From: Arthrobacter sp. EM1 | GTDB taxonomy: Bacteria > Actinomycetota > Actinomycetes > Actinomycetales > Micrococcaceae | DNA: 64,000 bases | Direction: 5' to 3' | Assembly (NCBI RefSeq): GCF_029964055.1 | Contig: NZ_CP124836.1 | Span: 2,976,001-3,040,000, forward strand | Shown here: positions 49,962 to 58,713 of the stretch, piece by piece | How positions within the stretch are numbered: the first letter of the stretch is position 1 | Layout of the letters: each line of letters opens with the position of its first letter | Translations under genes and position numbers: made by a program | The notes under the pieces: model-generated | Told to the model about the DNA's origin: nothing | The model's database searches: none | The model's input: the letters and a program-made list of their open reading frames with translations, nothing else

Positions 49962-51442
49962 GCCGGCACTGCCTCCGCGCCGGGAACCACCGGGCTGGCG
50001 GCCCTGTTCCGGGCCGAGAGCACTTCCTGGAGCCAGTAGTACGATGCCTTCTTTGTGCGCGTCTGGGTCCCGCTGTCCACGTGCAGCAGCCCGAACTGCT
50101 GCTTAAACCCGCCGGACCATTCGAAGTTGTCCATCAGCGACCACACGTAGTACCCACGCAGGTCGATCGACTCCGCCGCACCGCCGGGAGACGTCGCCTC
50201 AATGGCAGCCGCAATGTGGTCCGCCAGGTAGCACACGCGGCGTTCGTCCGGGATGACGAGCCGTCCCTCCGGGTCCCGGATTTCGAGGTCTTCAAAGCTT
50301 GCCCCGCCCTCGGTGATGAAGACCGGCGGAAGGTCGGGGTATCGCCTGGCCATTTCCGCGAGCGCGACTCCCATGTATTCCGGTTTGATGGGCCACCCGT
50401 AGGCGGTGGTCTCGGTGTCCGGGAACGATGTGATGTGGAACGGGGAGCCGGACGCCGAGCCGCCCAGGTCATCCCCCATCGCCTCCGCCATCCCCTTGGG
50501 CACTGCGCCATCGCCCGGTCCGGCCGCCACCCGGGTGGGCATGTAGTAGTTGAGCCCGTAAAAGTCCAGCGGCTGCGAGATCAACGCCATGTCTTCGCTG
50601 GACGGGTCGAAGGAGGAGAAGAATGCGGCGGTCCGAACGGCGTCGGGGTACTTGCCCAGCAGCACGGGGTCCGCGTAGAGCCGGTTCTGGGCCATGTCCA
50701 TCAGCCCGGCGCCGATCTTGTCCAGCGGGTTGATAGATGCAGGCACCATCGGCGAATAGACGTTCGTGATCCCGATCTCGCCCGGCACCTTGGCTGCCCG
50801 GAGTGCCTGGAGCGCCAAGCCATGGCCCAACAACTGGTGGTGGACGCTGGGCAGCGCCTTTAGCATCAGGGCTTCCCCGGGAGCGTGCAGCCCCAGCATG
50901 TAGCCGTTGGTACTGACGGTGGCCGGCTCGTTGACGGTTACCCAACGGGACACCCGGTCCCCGTAGGCGGCCGCCGCGATCGCGGCAAAGTCTCCCAGCC
51001 GGTAGGCCGTGTCGCGGTTCATCCAGCCGCCGGCGTCATCGAGCTCCAGCGGCGTATCCCAGTGATACAGCGTGGCCATCGGTGCGATCCCGTTGGCCAG
51101 CAGCAGGTCAATCAACCGGTCGTAGAAGGCGAGGCCTGCCGGGTTGACCGGGCCACTTCCGCCGGGCTGGACGCGTGACCAGGACAAGGAGAACCGATAT
51201 GAATCGATCCCGAGCTCCTTCATCAGGGCCACGTCTTCCGGCATCCGGTGGTAGTGGTCGCAGGCTATCGCGGGGCTGTGGTCCTCCACGATCGATCCGG
51301 GCTTGGCGGCGAACACGTCCCAGCCCGAGGGGCCGCGACCGTCCTCATCCAGGGCGCCTTCGATCTGGAAAGCCGCGGTCGCCACTCCGAGGGTGAAGCG
51401 CGGCGGCAGCAGGGCGGCCAAGCCCTTGGCGGAAGCATTCAT
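49958..51442 (-). CDS. GH1 family beta-glucosidase
   Basis: 494 aa; GAGGAA eight bases before ATG. The TIM-barrel opening is FTLGVATAAFQIEGA, the acid/base Glu172 lies in TVNEP, and the nucleophile Glu378 lies in FITEGG, where most family members have TENG. The aglycone-side residues HWDTP and WSLMDNFEW are conserved. It is a cytoplasmic enzyme, as there is no signal peptide, hydrolysing beta-glucosides probably after import. Confidence 0.93.
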   Translation of the reverse strand: MNASAKGLAALLPPRFTLGVATAAFQIEGALDEDGRGPSGWDVFAAKPGSIVEDHSPAIACDHYHRMPEDVALMKELGIDSYRFSLSWSRVQPGGSGPVNPAGLAFYDRLIDLLLANGIAPMATLYHWDTPLELDDAGGWMNRDTAYRLGDFAAIAAAAYGDRVSRWVTVNEPATVSTNGYMLGLHAPGEALMLKALPSVHHQLLGHGLALQALRAAKVPGEIGITNVYSPMVPASINPLDKIGAGLMDMAQNRLYADPVLLGKYPDAVRTAAFFSSFDPSSEDMALISQPLDFYGLNYYMPTRVAAGPGDGAVPKGMAEAMGDDLGGSASGSPFHITSFPDTETTAYGWPIKPEYMGVALAEMARRYPDLPPVFITEGGASFEDLEIRDPEGRLVIPDERRVCYLADHIAAAIEATSPGGAAESIDLRGYYVWSLMDNFEWSGGFKQQFGLLHVDSGTQTRTKKASYYWLQEVLSARNRAASPVVPGAEAVPA

Positions 51443-51553
51443 CGGCCGGTTCCTCTTTGTCGTTTCAGGCAGTTGACTGATTTTACGCCGCTCCGAATCG
51501 CCGCGCCACGGGCTTCGGCTCAGTGCCCCGGACGACGCGGCAGCGGTCCGGAG

Positions 51554-52336
51554 TCAACCCTGGCTGGTGTCGGTTTTGGAAAGCGTTCCGGTGACGGGTT
51601 CCCCGTGAACGCGGGCAGTGCGCCAGGTGTCCAGGGCGATCACCCCGCCGAGGACCACCAACGAGATGGAGAGCGAGGCCAGCGCGTCAGTCAACCAGTG
51701 ATAGCCCAGATAGAGCCTGCTGATCGCGGCAAAGAAGATCCCGACGCCGGCCAGGATAAAGCCCCATCCGGCGCCTGCACGGCCGGGTCGGCGGGAGAAG
51801 ATCAAAAAGGTGCTGACAAGGAGGAAGTCGCAGGCGCCGAGAACGTGCCCGGACGGGAAGGAAAACGTGAAGTCGGCGCCGAAGAGCATCAGGTCTACGG
51901 GCGGGCGCTGTCGTTCGACAATGCGCCCGATGATCTGGGCAAGGATCACGCCGGTGAGCATGGCGCCGGCAAGGAGCATCGGGCGCCAGGCGTGCTTGGC
52001 GAACAGCCCCCAGGCCACCGTCACCACCAGGACGATGACCGGCAGGGCAACGGGGCCGAAGATGACAGCGAGGATGATCATGATCGTTGTAAGTGGTTCG
52101 GAGCGGAGGGCCACGAGCCCGGACCGGACAGGTTCGTCGCCCGCCGTGAGGCCGCCATGAAGGAGGACACCGGCAAGGATTGCGGCGAACAGCACGGCGC
52201 CACACACTACGAGGCCGACGGCGGTCCGATAGAGGCTTTGTCGGTCCTGCACGCTCAGGTAGCGTTCTTCGACCACAAATTTGTCGTGGAAGACCCGCCA
52301 CCGTCCGGGCGACTTTCCCGTGATTTCCTTTGACAT
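51554..52336 (-). CDS. PAP2-family phosphatase
   Basis: 260 aa from ATG 52336; the longer frame to 52600 begins in antisense of the next gene. Six membrane segments with the PAP2 motifs: IIGRIVERQRPP (first, with Arg in place of the initial Lys), FSFPSGHVLGA and SRLYLGYHWLTD. Such enzymes dephosphorylate phosphatidic acid, undecaprenyl pyrophosphate or similar lipids at the outer membrane face. It is a single gene between GH1 and the AlkC-like gene. Confidence 0.88.
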   Translation of the reverse strand: MSKEITGKSPGRWRVFHDKFVVEERYLSVQDRQSLYRTAVGLVVCGAVLFAAILAGVLLHGGLTAGDEPVRSGLVALRSEPLTTIMIILAVIFGPVALPVIVLVVTVAWGLFAKHAWRPMLLAGAMLTGVILAQIIGRIVERQRPPVDLMLFGADFTFSFPSGHVLGACDFLLVSTFLIFSRRPGRAGAGWGFILAGVGIFFAAISRLYLGYHWLTDALASLSISLVVLGGVIALDTWRTARVHGEPVTGTLSKTDTSQG

Positions 52337-52457
52337 TCCTGCATCCGCCCTGCACTGTTCGTGGACATTCCGTCCGTGCAGAATATCCCGACTCCGGGTT
52401 CTCCTCCGTTTAACTGCGCTGGGGACCCGCCGGCCCGGTCGCCGGTAGCCTAAAGCG

Positions 52458-53555
52458 ATGGGCGCCATGAATGAACTAATCAACAACAGCGTGGTCGGCT
52501 CGCTGGAGCGCATCCTCGCCGCGGCCGGCCCGGCCATCCGCCTCCCCCGCCTGGCCGAAGCAGCCGGGCACCTCGACGAACTGAGCCTGCGCGAACGCAC
52601 CGATCACCTCAGCCGCGCGCTGCTCACCGACCTGCCCGGCGGCTACCAGGCAACGGCGGCCATCTTCCGCCGGGCACTCGCGGAGCCGGACTTCACCGGC
52701 TGGATGATCTGGCCCGTGGGCGAGACAGCGGCCACCCTCGCCCTGGCCAGGACGGGCCCGGGCGATTTCGCGGACTGCCTGGCCCTGCTTGCCGAGCTGA
52801 CTCCGCGGCTCAGCAGCGAATTCGCGATCCGGCGGCTTCTTGCCGCCGACCTGGAGCGGGCACTGCCCGTCATTCAGACCTGGACCTCGCACCCGGATTG
52901 GCACGTCCGACGCCTCGCCACCGAAGGCACCCGGGCCTACCTGCCCTGGGCAGTGCGCGTTCCGGCGATCATCGAGCACCCCGCCGCCACCTTGCCAATC
53001 CTCGAATCCCTCTACCGGGACCCGGTCGAGGACGTCCGTCGCTCGGTAGCCAACCACCTGAACGATCTGGCCCGGCACGCCCCCGAGGAGGTAGTTGCCA
53101 CCGCCCGCCGATGGATGGCCGCACCCGACGCGGACACCTCCAGGGTGGTCCGCCATGGACTGCGAACCCTCGTGAAGAAGGCCCATCCCGGGGCGCTCGA
53201 GCTGTTGGGGTTTGCGCCTGCCTCGCTCGCGGTGACACCGCTGCGCCTGGACCGCACCGTCGTCGAACTTCCCGGCGAACTCGGCTTTGCCTTCGAGCTC
53301 GCCAACACCGGGACCGCGGAAGCCCGGCTCGCCGTCGATTACGTGGTGCACTACGCCAAGGCCAATGGATCCCTCGCCGGGAAAGTCTTTAAGCTCGGAA
53401 CTGCCGTCCTCGGGCCAGGCGAGTCCCGGACCTTCTCAAAGCGTCACGCCTTCCGCCAGATGACCACCAGGGTCCACCATTCCGGGGACCACTTACTGCA
53501 GCTGCAGGTGAACGGGGTCCGCTTTCCGTCGGCCGGATTCACTCTGCTGGCGTAG
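52458..53555 (+). CDS. AlkC-like DNA alkylation repair protein
   Basis: 365 aa. Residues about 15-240 are HEAT-like repeats (DEVRRSVANHL-type helices: VEDVRRSVANHLNDLA, LERALPVIQTWTSHPDWHVRR), the ALK glycosylase fold. Residues about 255-365 form an Ig-like beta domain (VVELPGELGFAFELANTG), the extra C-terminal domain known in one AlkC subgroup and absent from AlkD. The family excises 3-methyladenine/3-methylcytosine type lesions. ATG 52458 or 52467 may start. Confidence 0.87.
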   Translation: MGAMNELINNSVVGSLERILAAAGPAIRLPRLAEAAGHLDELSLRERTDHLSRALLTDLPGGYQATAAIFRRALAEPDFTGWMIWPVGETAATLALARTGPGDFADCLALLAELTPRLSSEFAIRRLLAADLERALPVIQTWTSHPDWHVRRLATEGTRAYLPWAVRVPAIIEHPAATLPILESLYRDPVEDVRRSVANHLNDLARHAPEEVVATARRWMAAPDADTSRVVRHGLRTLVKKAHPGALELLGFAPASLAVTPLRLDRTVVELPGELGFAFELANTGTAEARLAVDYVVHYAKANGSLAGKVFKLGTAVLGPGESRTFSKRHAFRQMTTRVHHSGDHLLQLQVNGVRFPSAGFTLLA

Positions 53556-53633
53556 CAGCACGGCCGCCTGCGCCAGCCGCAGGTTTTCGACAGATGCCGG
53601 CCGGTCCTTGCTGTGAGCCGCTTCACACTGTAG

Positions 53634-53686
53634 TTTAATCATCACTTGTAGCTTAATCAGCAACTTGTGATGCTTATTGAGCAACT
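53634..53686 (+). promoter_or_regulatory. Triple direct-repeat operator candidate before the NCS1 permease
   Basis: Three imperfect direct repeats, TTTAATCATCACT (53634-53646), CTTAATCAGCAACT (53652-53665) and CTTATTGAGCAACT (53673-53686), begin 18 and 21 bp apart, about two helical turns. In addition, CATCAC and GTGATG flank the middle copy as an inverted pair. The array ends 32 bp before the permease ATG. This AT-rich patch stands out from its GC-rich surroundings. Confidence 0.55.
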
Positions 53687-53718
53687 CACGCAGGAATTTA
53701 CGCTGGATGGAGAACACC

Positions 53719-55392
53719 ATGTCCGAGGCACAGCACACCGCCGCCCGCAGGAGACAAACCCGGGGCAAAGTCACCGAAGTGGAAACCTACGGCATTGAGC
53801 GGATTCCGGAGAAGGACCGCAACGCAAGCCCCCTTGACCTGTTCAGGGTGTCGTTCGGCGGTGCCAACACCTTCGCGACAGCGTTCCTGGGTGCGTTCCC
53901 CATTCTGTTTGGACTCTCCTTCTGGCAGGGCCTCGCCGCAACAGTCACGGGGCTGGTGATCGGTGCCCTCCTGCTGGCGCCGATGGCTGTCTTCGGGCCT
54001 ACCAACGGAACCAACAACGCTGTGTCCTCCTCCGCCCATCTGGGGGTTCACGGCCGGGTGGTTGGATCATTCCTCTCACTCCTGACAGCCATGGCATTCT
54101 TTTCGATCTCCGTCTGGAGTTCCGGCGATGCCCTGGTGGGCGGCTTGAACCGACTGGTTGGCCTCCCGCAGGAGATGGGTTCCTTCGCCGTCGCGTACGG
54201 GGTCTTCGGTGTGCTGGTGCTCGCCGTCTGCGTCTATGGGTTTAAGTTCATGTTGCTCGTCAACAAGATTGCCGTCACCGCGGCCACGCTGCTCTTCGTC
54301 GTTGGTTTCATCGCCTTCGCCGGCGACCTCAACCTGAACTTCGAGGGCGCCTTCGGAACCGGGTTCGACGGCGTCGGCATCGCGGGCTTCATCCCCGCCT
54401 TCATCGGCGCAGCACTGATCGTGATGTCCAACCCGATCTCCTTCGGTGCCTTCCTGGGAGACTGGGCACGTTACATCCCCACCGACACACCCAAACGCCG
54501 GGTGATGGGGGCCGCGCTCCTCGCGCAGCTGGCCACCCTGGTGCCGTTTGTCTTCGGGCTCGCGACAGCCTCCATCATTGCCGCCAAGGCACCGGAGTTC
54601 ATGGACCCGGCGGCTCCGAATTACGTCGGCGGACTACTGGCAGTCTCCCCGGCCTGGTACTTTGTGCCGCTCTGCGCCATCGCCCTCATCGGCGGCATGT
54701 CCACCGGCGCCACCTCCCTCTACGGAACCGGCCTGGACTTCAGCAGCGTCTTCCCGCGCTTCAACCGGGTGCAGGCCACCCTGTTCATCGGCGTCCTGGC
54801 CATCGTCTTCATCTTCGTCGGCCGCTTCGCCTTCAACCTGGTCCAGAGCATCTCGACCTTCGCCACCCTGATCGTCACGTGCACCGCTCCCTGGATGGTC
54901 GTTATGATCATCGGCTTCATCACCCGCCGCGGCTGGTACGACGCAGACGCCCTCCAGGTCTTCAACCGCCGCCAGACCGGCGGCCGGTATTGGTTCAACC
55001 ACGGGTGGAACCCACGCGGCATGGGTGCCTGGCTTGTCAGCGCCGCGGTCGGCCTGAGCATGGTCAACATGCCCGGCCAGTTCCAGGGGCCGCTGGGCAA
55101 CCTGGCGGGCGGCGTTGACATCAGCCTGCCGGCATCGCTGGCGCTCGCCGCCGTCCTCTACCTCGGCATGCTGTGGATCTTCCCGGAACCGCGCGAGGTG
55201 TTCCCGGCCGCCGGGCCCCGCTGGATCCCCTCGAAGGACACCGCGGTCCGGCCGGTGCTGGACGCAGACGGGAACATCGTTCCGGCCGCTTTCGACGACG
55301 GTGCCGACGGTACCGGCGGCGCTGGCGGCATCGATGCAACCGTGCCGCACCAGCGCAGTGGCCGTGAGCCGGAACTGGTGGCCGGGTCATGA
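53719..55392 (+). CDS. NCS1-family cytosine/purine-type permease
   Basis: 557 aa from ATG 53719 (GGAGA six bases upstream). About 12 membrane segments with the NCS1 pattern (SPLDLFRVSFGGANTFATAFLGAFPILFG in the first helix region, FGPTNGTNNAVSSSAHLGV in the third). NCS1 proteins symport nucleobases, hydantoins or related heterocycles. Its stop overlaps the start of the cyclase-family gene (ATGA), so the imported compound is probably that enzyme's substrate or precursor. Confidence 0.9.
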   Translation: MSEAQHTAARRRQTRGKVTEVETYGIERIPEKDRNASPLDLFRVSFGGANTFATAFLGAFPILFGLSFWQGLAATVTGLVIGALLLAPMAVFGPTNGTNNAVSSSAHLGVHGRVVGSFLSLLTAMAFFSISVWSSGDALVGGLNRLVGLPQEMGSFAVAYGVFGVLVLAVCVYGFKFMLLVNKIAVTAATLLFVVGFIAFAGDLNLNFEGAFGTGFDGVGIAGFIPAFIGAALIVMSNPISFGAFLGDWARYIPTDTPKRRVMGAALLAQLATLVPFVFGLATASIIAAKAPEFMDPAAPNYVGGLLAVSPAWYFVPLCAIALIGGMSTGATSLYGTGLDFSSVFPRFNRVQATLFIGVLAIVFIFVGRFAFNLVQSISTFATLIVTCTAPWMVVMIIGFITRRGWYDADALQVFNRRQTGGRYWFNHGWNPRGMGAWLVSAAVGLSMVNMPGQFQGPLGNLAGGVDISLPASLALAAVLYLGMLWIFPEPREVFPAAGPRWIPSKDTAVRPVLDADGNIVPAAFDDGADGTGGAGGIDATVPHQRSGREPELVAGS

Positions 55393-56537
55393 CCTGGATG
55401 GATCTTAGCGTGCCCCTGCGCACCGGGATGCCCGTCTACCCGGGCGACCCTGACGTCCGGATTGAAAGTGCGCTGACCGTTGACGCAGACGGCGCAAATG
55501 TCCTCTCGCTCGCCATCGGAACCCACTCCGGAACCCACGCAGATGCACCCCGGCACGTCAGTGACGAGTGGGAAGCCCTGGACGAGCTGCCGCTGGGCCT
55601 CTTCAGCGGCGCCGCTGAACTGGTGGATCTCCGCGGTGTGGATCGCGGCGCACCCATTACCGCGGCGCACCTCGCGGGCATCGCCCCGGCGAACAACGAC
55701 GAACCGGGCGACGGCGAACCCGACGACGGCGGTCCGCAATGGATCCTGCTGCTGCGGACCGGGTTCGCCGGGGCCTGGGGAACTGCAGAGTACCTGGAGC
55801 ACCCCTGGCTGGACGCCGCCGCGGCGCAGCTGATCATCGACCGCGGCTATCGGGCAGTGGGCCTCGATGCCCTGAGCGTGGATCGCACCCCGCACGCCGG
55901 CCACGATACTGGGGCAGCCGACCACGGGTTTCCGGCCCACAACATCCTGGCCGGGAACGGCTGCATCATTGTGGAAAACCTCACCGGGCTCGAACAGGTC
56001 CAGAGCACCCTCGAGGCCGGCGCCGCCGTCGAGGTCTTCCTCTTTCCGCTCAGCATTCCCGGCGCGGACGGCGCCCCGATCCGCGCCGTGGCACGGCCGC
56101 TGGCTGCCGCGCCACCGGCGCCGCAGCTGCCCGGCGGCCGGGACCTCAGCCGCACGGAGGTCCAGGACGCAGCGGATCGCCTTGTCGCAGCGTTTGCAGC
56201 CTGCGACACCGACGCCTACTTCGCCGCCTTCAGCGCCGACGCGACCTTCATCTTCCACCCGGAAGCGGAAAGTCCTTCCTCCCGGTCCGCCTACCGGGAC
56301 CTCTGGCACAGTTGGCTCGAATCCGGCTGGCGGGTATTGGAGTGCCGCAGCACCGAGCAGAACATTCAGCTGCTGGGAGCCACAGCAGTGTTTTCGCATC
56401 GCGTGGCCACTACCGTCCAGACCGATCACACGGGAGGACGCTTTGCCAGCGACGAACGGGAAACCATCGTTTTCCACCGCTCAGAGGACGGCAGCATCCA
56501 CTGTGTCCACGAGCACCTTTCACTGTTCCCCGCGTGA
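55389..56537 (+). CDS. Cyclase-family metallohydrolase fused to an NTF2/SnoaL-like domain
   Basis: 382 aa. Residues 1-245 are a kynurenine formamidase/isatin hydrolase-like cyclase with the metal-binding HSGTHADAPRH (His46, His50, Asp52, His56). Residues about 255-382 form an NTF2-like domain (VQDAADRLVAAFAACDTDAYFAAFSADATFIFH). The two are usually separate proteins. The family hydrolyses amide bonds of N-formylkynurenine, isatin or similar. It is coupled to the NCS1 permease upstream and probably to the 69-aa gene downstream. Confidence 0.87.
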   Translation: MTWMDLSVPLRTGMPVYPGDPDVRIESALTVDADGANVLSLAIGTHSGTHADAPRHVSDEWEALDELPLGLFSGAAELVDLRGVDRGAPITAAHLAGIAPANNDEPGDGEPDDGGPQWILLLRTGFAGAWGTAEYLEHPWLDAAAAQLIIDRGYRAVGLDALSVDRTPHAGHDTGAADHGFPAHNILAGNGCIIVENLTGLEQVQSTLEAGAAVEVFLFPLSIPGADGAPIRAVARPLAAAPPAPQLPGGRDLSRTEVQDAADRLVAAFAACDTDAYFAAFSADATFIFHPEAESPSSRSAYRDLWHSWLESGWRVLECRSTEQNIQLLGATAVFSHRVATTVQTDHTGGRFASDERETIVFHRSEDGSIHCVHEHLSLFPA

Positions 56538-56645
56538 TCACGGGCACCAACACCGGCGCGCGGGGATTTGACGCGCCCACAAGTATGACGTTACTGTCCT
56601 TTCAATCATTGGGGCCAACGAGAAGTACACACGAAAGACAGTGCA

Positions 56646-56855
56646 ATGATCACCACCACCGACTCCATTGAGATCCAGGTCGAGAACCGCCACATCCTGG
56701 ACGAGCGCCTTAACGCCGCCGTCCTCGGACTGCAGCAGATCGCGATGGCCACCGGGACCCAGGGCATCCTGATCACCCGGCACAAGCCCGGCCACTACAC
56801 GGCGGAGCTGTCCGACCTGGTCCCTTTCGGCATGACCCGGGAAATCATTCACTAG
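56646..56855 (+). CDS. Small conserved-looking protein, unknown function
   Basis: 69 aa, ATG at 56646 preceded by GAAAGACAG. It begins with a short beta segment (SIEIQVENRHILDER), a helix (LNAAVLGLQQIAMATG) and a hydrophobic beta strand (GILITRHKPGHYTAEL). There is no membrane segment or known motif. It lies 108 bp after the cyclase fusion and immediately before a strong terminator, so it is the last gene of that operon or a separate short transcript. Confidence 0.65.
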   Translation: MITTTDSIEIQVENRHILDERLNAAVLGLQQIAMATGTQGILITRHKPGHYTAELSDLVPFGMTREIIH

Positions 56856-56865
56856 TCCTGGCGCA

Positions 56866-56900
56866 GGGTTGCCGTCCGCTCCAGTTGCGGACGGCAACCC
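56866..56900. terminator. Bidirectional stem-loop terminator
   Basis: A perfect 14-bp stem GGGTTGCCGTCCGC (56866-56879) and GCGGACGGCAACCC (56887-56900) with a 7-nt loop, between the 69-aa gene (plus) and the GntR gene (minus), 10 and 5 bp from their stops. Confidence 0.9.
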
Positions 56901-56905
56901 GACGC

Positions 56906-57676
56906 TCAGCTTCCCGCCTCAGCTCCGGCCCTCGTCAGCGCCGCCTCCAGCAGTTCAATATCGATCCGCGCGTGCATCACGCCGATGGTCGCTGCCTCTG
57001 CCGGGCGCTGCCCGCAGATGGCCTCCACCAGCCGCTCATGATCGGCTAGCGCCCGGAGCTCCATTTCCTGCATTCCCTCGGGGAAACCCCAAAGGTGGGC
57101 TGGTGCGCCGAGCCCGATCTGGGCCTCAAGTTCCAGGAGGATGCGGGTCAGCGTCAGGTTGTGGGAGGCCTCCGCTATAGCCAGATGGAGCCGAGCGTCC
57201 GCCTTTTGCGAGGCGCGGCCCGACTCGGCGGCACGGTAAGCGTCAAGTCGTTCGCGCAGGACCGCCGCATCAGCCGCATTTCTGTTTTCAGCCGCGGCCC
57301 GGGCGATCGCTCCGTGGAGCTGGACCATGGCTTCGCACGTGTCACGCAGCGATTCCCAGCGAGACGTGAGTGTCCTTTGTACTGACGCGTTCGACGCATC
57401 AGTCCACTGTTCCCGAACAAAGGATCCCCCTGCGCGGCCGCGTTGGGTGGCGAGCAGGCCCTGGTCAACGAGTCGTCCGATTGCGGTCCGGACCGTCATT
57501 CTTCCAACGTGGAGCGACTCCGCGAGGTCGCGTTCTGACGGCAGGCGCGCGCCCGGCAGATACTCCCCGACGGCGATCGCCGTGATGAGCCGGTCGGTAA
57601 TTTCATCCGCCCGGGACGACGCGGCCAGAGGTGTGTCCAGCGTCCTTTCGGGACCGTCATCTTTGCTCTTGGCCAT
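56906..57676 (-). CDS. FadR-subfamily GntR regulator (FCD domain)
   Basis: 256 aa. Residues 20-90 are a GntR winged helix (GARLPSERDLAESLHVGRMTVRTAIGRL). Residues about 105-245 are an all-helical FCD effector domain with the metal/ligand histidines (ARLHLAIAEASHN, ADHERLVEAI). Such regulators respond to carboxylic acids. It is divergent from the hydrolase-APC permease-formamidase operon across 89 bp that contain a palindromic candidate operator, so repression of that operon is likely. Confidence 0.9.
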   Translation of the reverse strand: MAKSKDDGPERTLDTPLAASSRADEITDRLITAIAVGEYLPGARLPSERDLAESLHVGRMTVRTAIGRLVDQGLLATQRGRAGGSFVREQWTDASNASVQRTLTSRWESLRDTCEAMVQLHGAIARAAAENRNAADAAVLRERLDAYRAAESGRASQKADARLHLAIAEASHNLTLTRILLELEAQIGLGAPAHLWGFPEGMQEMELRALADHERLVEAICGQRPAEAATIGVMHARIDIELLEAALTRAGAEAGS

Positions 57677-57703
57677 GGGACAAACCTATACATATTTCTA
57701 AAA

Positions 57704-57720
57704 GGTCTTGGAATTAGACC
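57704..57720. promoter_or_regulatory. GntR operator candidate
   Basis: The dyad GGTCT-TGGAATT-AGACC (17 bp) sits between the divergent GntR gene and hydrolase gene. A GATAAT hexamer (57734-57739) may be the -10 of the rightward promoter, placing the dyad over its upstream part. Confidence 0.65.
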
Positions 57721-57765
57721 ATTTATGCGCAAGGATAATGCTCACGCCCGACCAAAGGATCGCAC

Positions 57766-58677
57766 GTGACAAGCCTCACAACCCACCGGGTTCCCTTCGG
57801 CCAATGGGAGACCTGGACAGCAGTCTTCGCCCCTGATCTTCCCGTACCCGGCGCGCTTCCGCTCATCGTGCTTCACGGCGGACCGGGCATGGCGCACAAC
57901 TACCTCAAGAACCTTGAGGCGTTAACGGCCACCGGGCGCACAGTCATCCTCTACGACCAGCTCGGCTGCGGAAACAGTTCGCACCTACCAGATGCGCACG
58001 ACGGTTTTTGGGTACCGGAACTCTTTGTTGACGAGTTCCACAACCTGCTGGAGTACTTCCGCATCGGCAGCTTCCACCTGTTGGGGCAGTCCTGGGGCGG
58101 CATGCTGGGTGCCGAAATCGCGGTGCGGCAGCCCTCGGGCCTGGCAAGTCTTTCCATCTGCAATTCGCCGGCTTCGATGGAGCTATGGGCGAAGGCCGCC
58201 GCGGAGCTCAGGAAGGACCTGCCCCGCGAGGTCCGGGATGCGCTGGCTCTCCACGAGAAGGCGGGCACGTTGACTTCCCCGGAATATTTGGCGGCGACCA
58301 TGGCCTTCTACGAGCGCCACGTCTGCCGCATCTCGCCGCTTCCCGCCGATTTTGAGCAAAGCGTGGCTCAAATGGAAGCCGAACCGACGGTCTACCACAC
58401 CATGAACGGCCCCAATGAGTTCCACGTCATCGGAACGCTCCGCGACTGGAGCGTCATCGACCGGTTGCACCTTGTGAGGGCCCCAACGCTGATTGTCGCC
58501 GGTGAATTCGACGAAGCAACCCCTGCCACATGGGCCCCATTCATCACCAATATTCCGAAGGTGGACAGCCACGTCTTCCCCGGGGCAAGCCACTGCACCC
58601 ATCTGGAACAACCCGAGGAATTCCAGCGAGTAATCGCCGCCCACCTGGCCCGCCATGATCAGCCTCGCCACTCCTAG
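57766..58677 (+). CDS. Proline iminopeptidase-family alpha/beta hydrolase (possible amino-acid amidase)
   Basis: 303 aa from GTG. The alpha/beta hydrolase fold has the oxyanion HGGPGMAHNYL, the DQLGCGNSS motif typical of S33 prolyl aminopeptidases, nucleophile Ser109 in GQSWGG, a late Asp in GEFDEATP and His in SHCTHLEQP. Some S33 enzymes act as L-amino-acid amidases rather than peptidases. The neighbouring amino-acid-type permease and formamidase make amide catabolism plausible. Confidence 0.87.
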   Translation: MTSLTTHRVPFGQWETWTAVFAPDLPVPGALPLIVLHGGPGMAHNYLKNLEALTATGRTVILYDQLGCGNSSHLPDAHDGFWVPELFVDEFHNLLEYFRIGSFHLLGQSWGGMLGAEIAVRQPSGLASLSICNSPASMELWAKAAAELRKDLPREVRDALALHEKAGTLTSPEYLAATMAFYERHVCRISPLPADFEQSVAQMEAEPTVYHTMNGPNEFHVIGTLRDWSVIDRLHLVRAPTLIVAGEFDEATPATWAPFITNIPKVDSHVFPGASHCTHLEQPEEFQRVIAAHLARHDQPRHS

Positions 58678-58713
58678 CACCGCCTCCGCCACTCCCCTCC
58701 CAGAAAGTACCCG

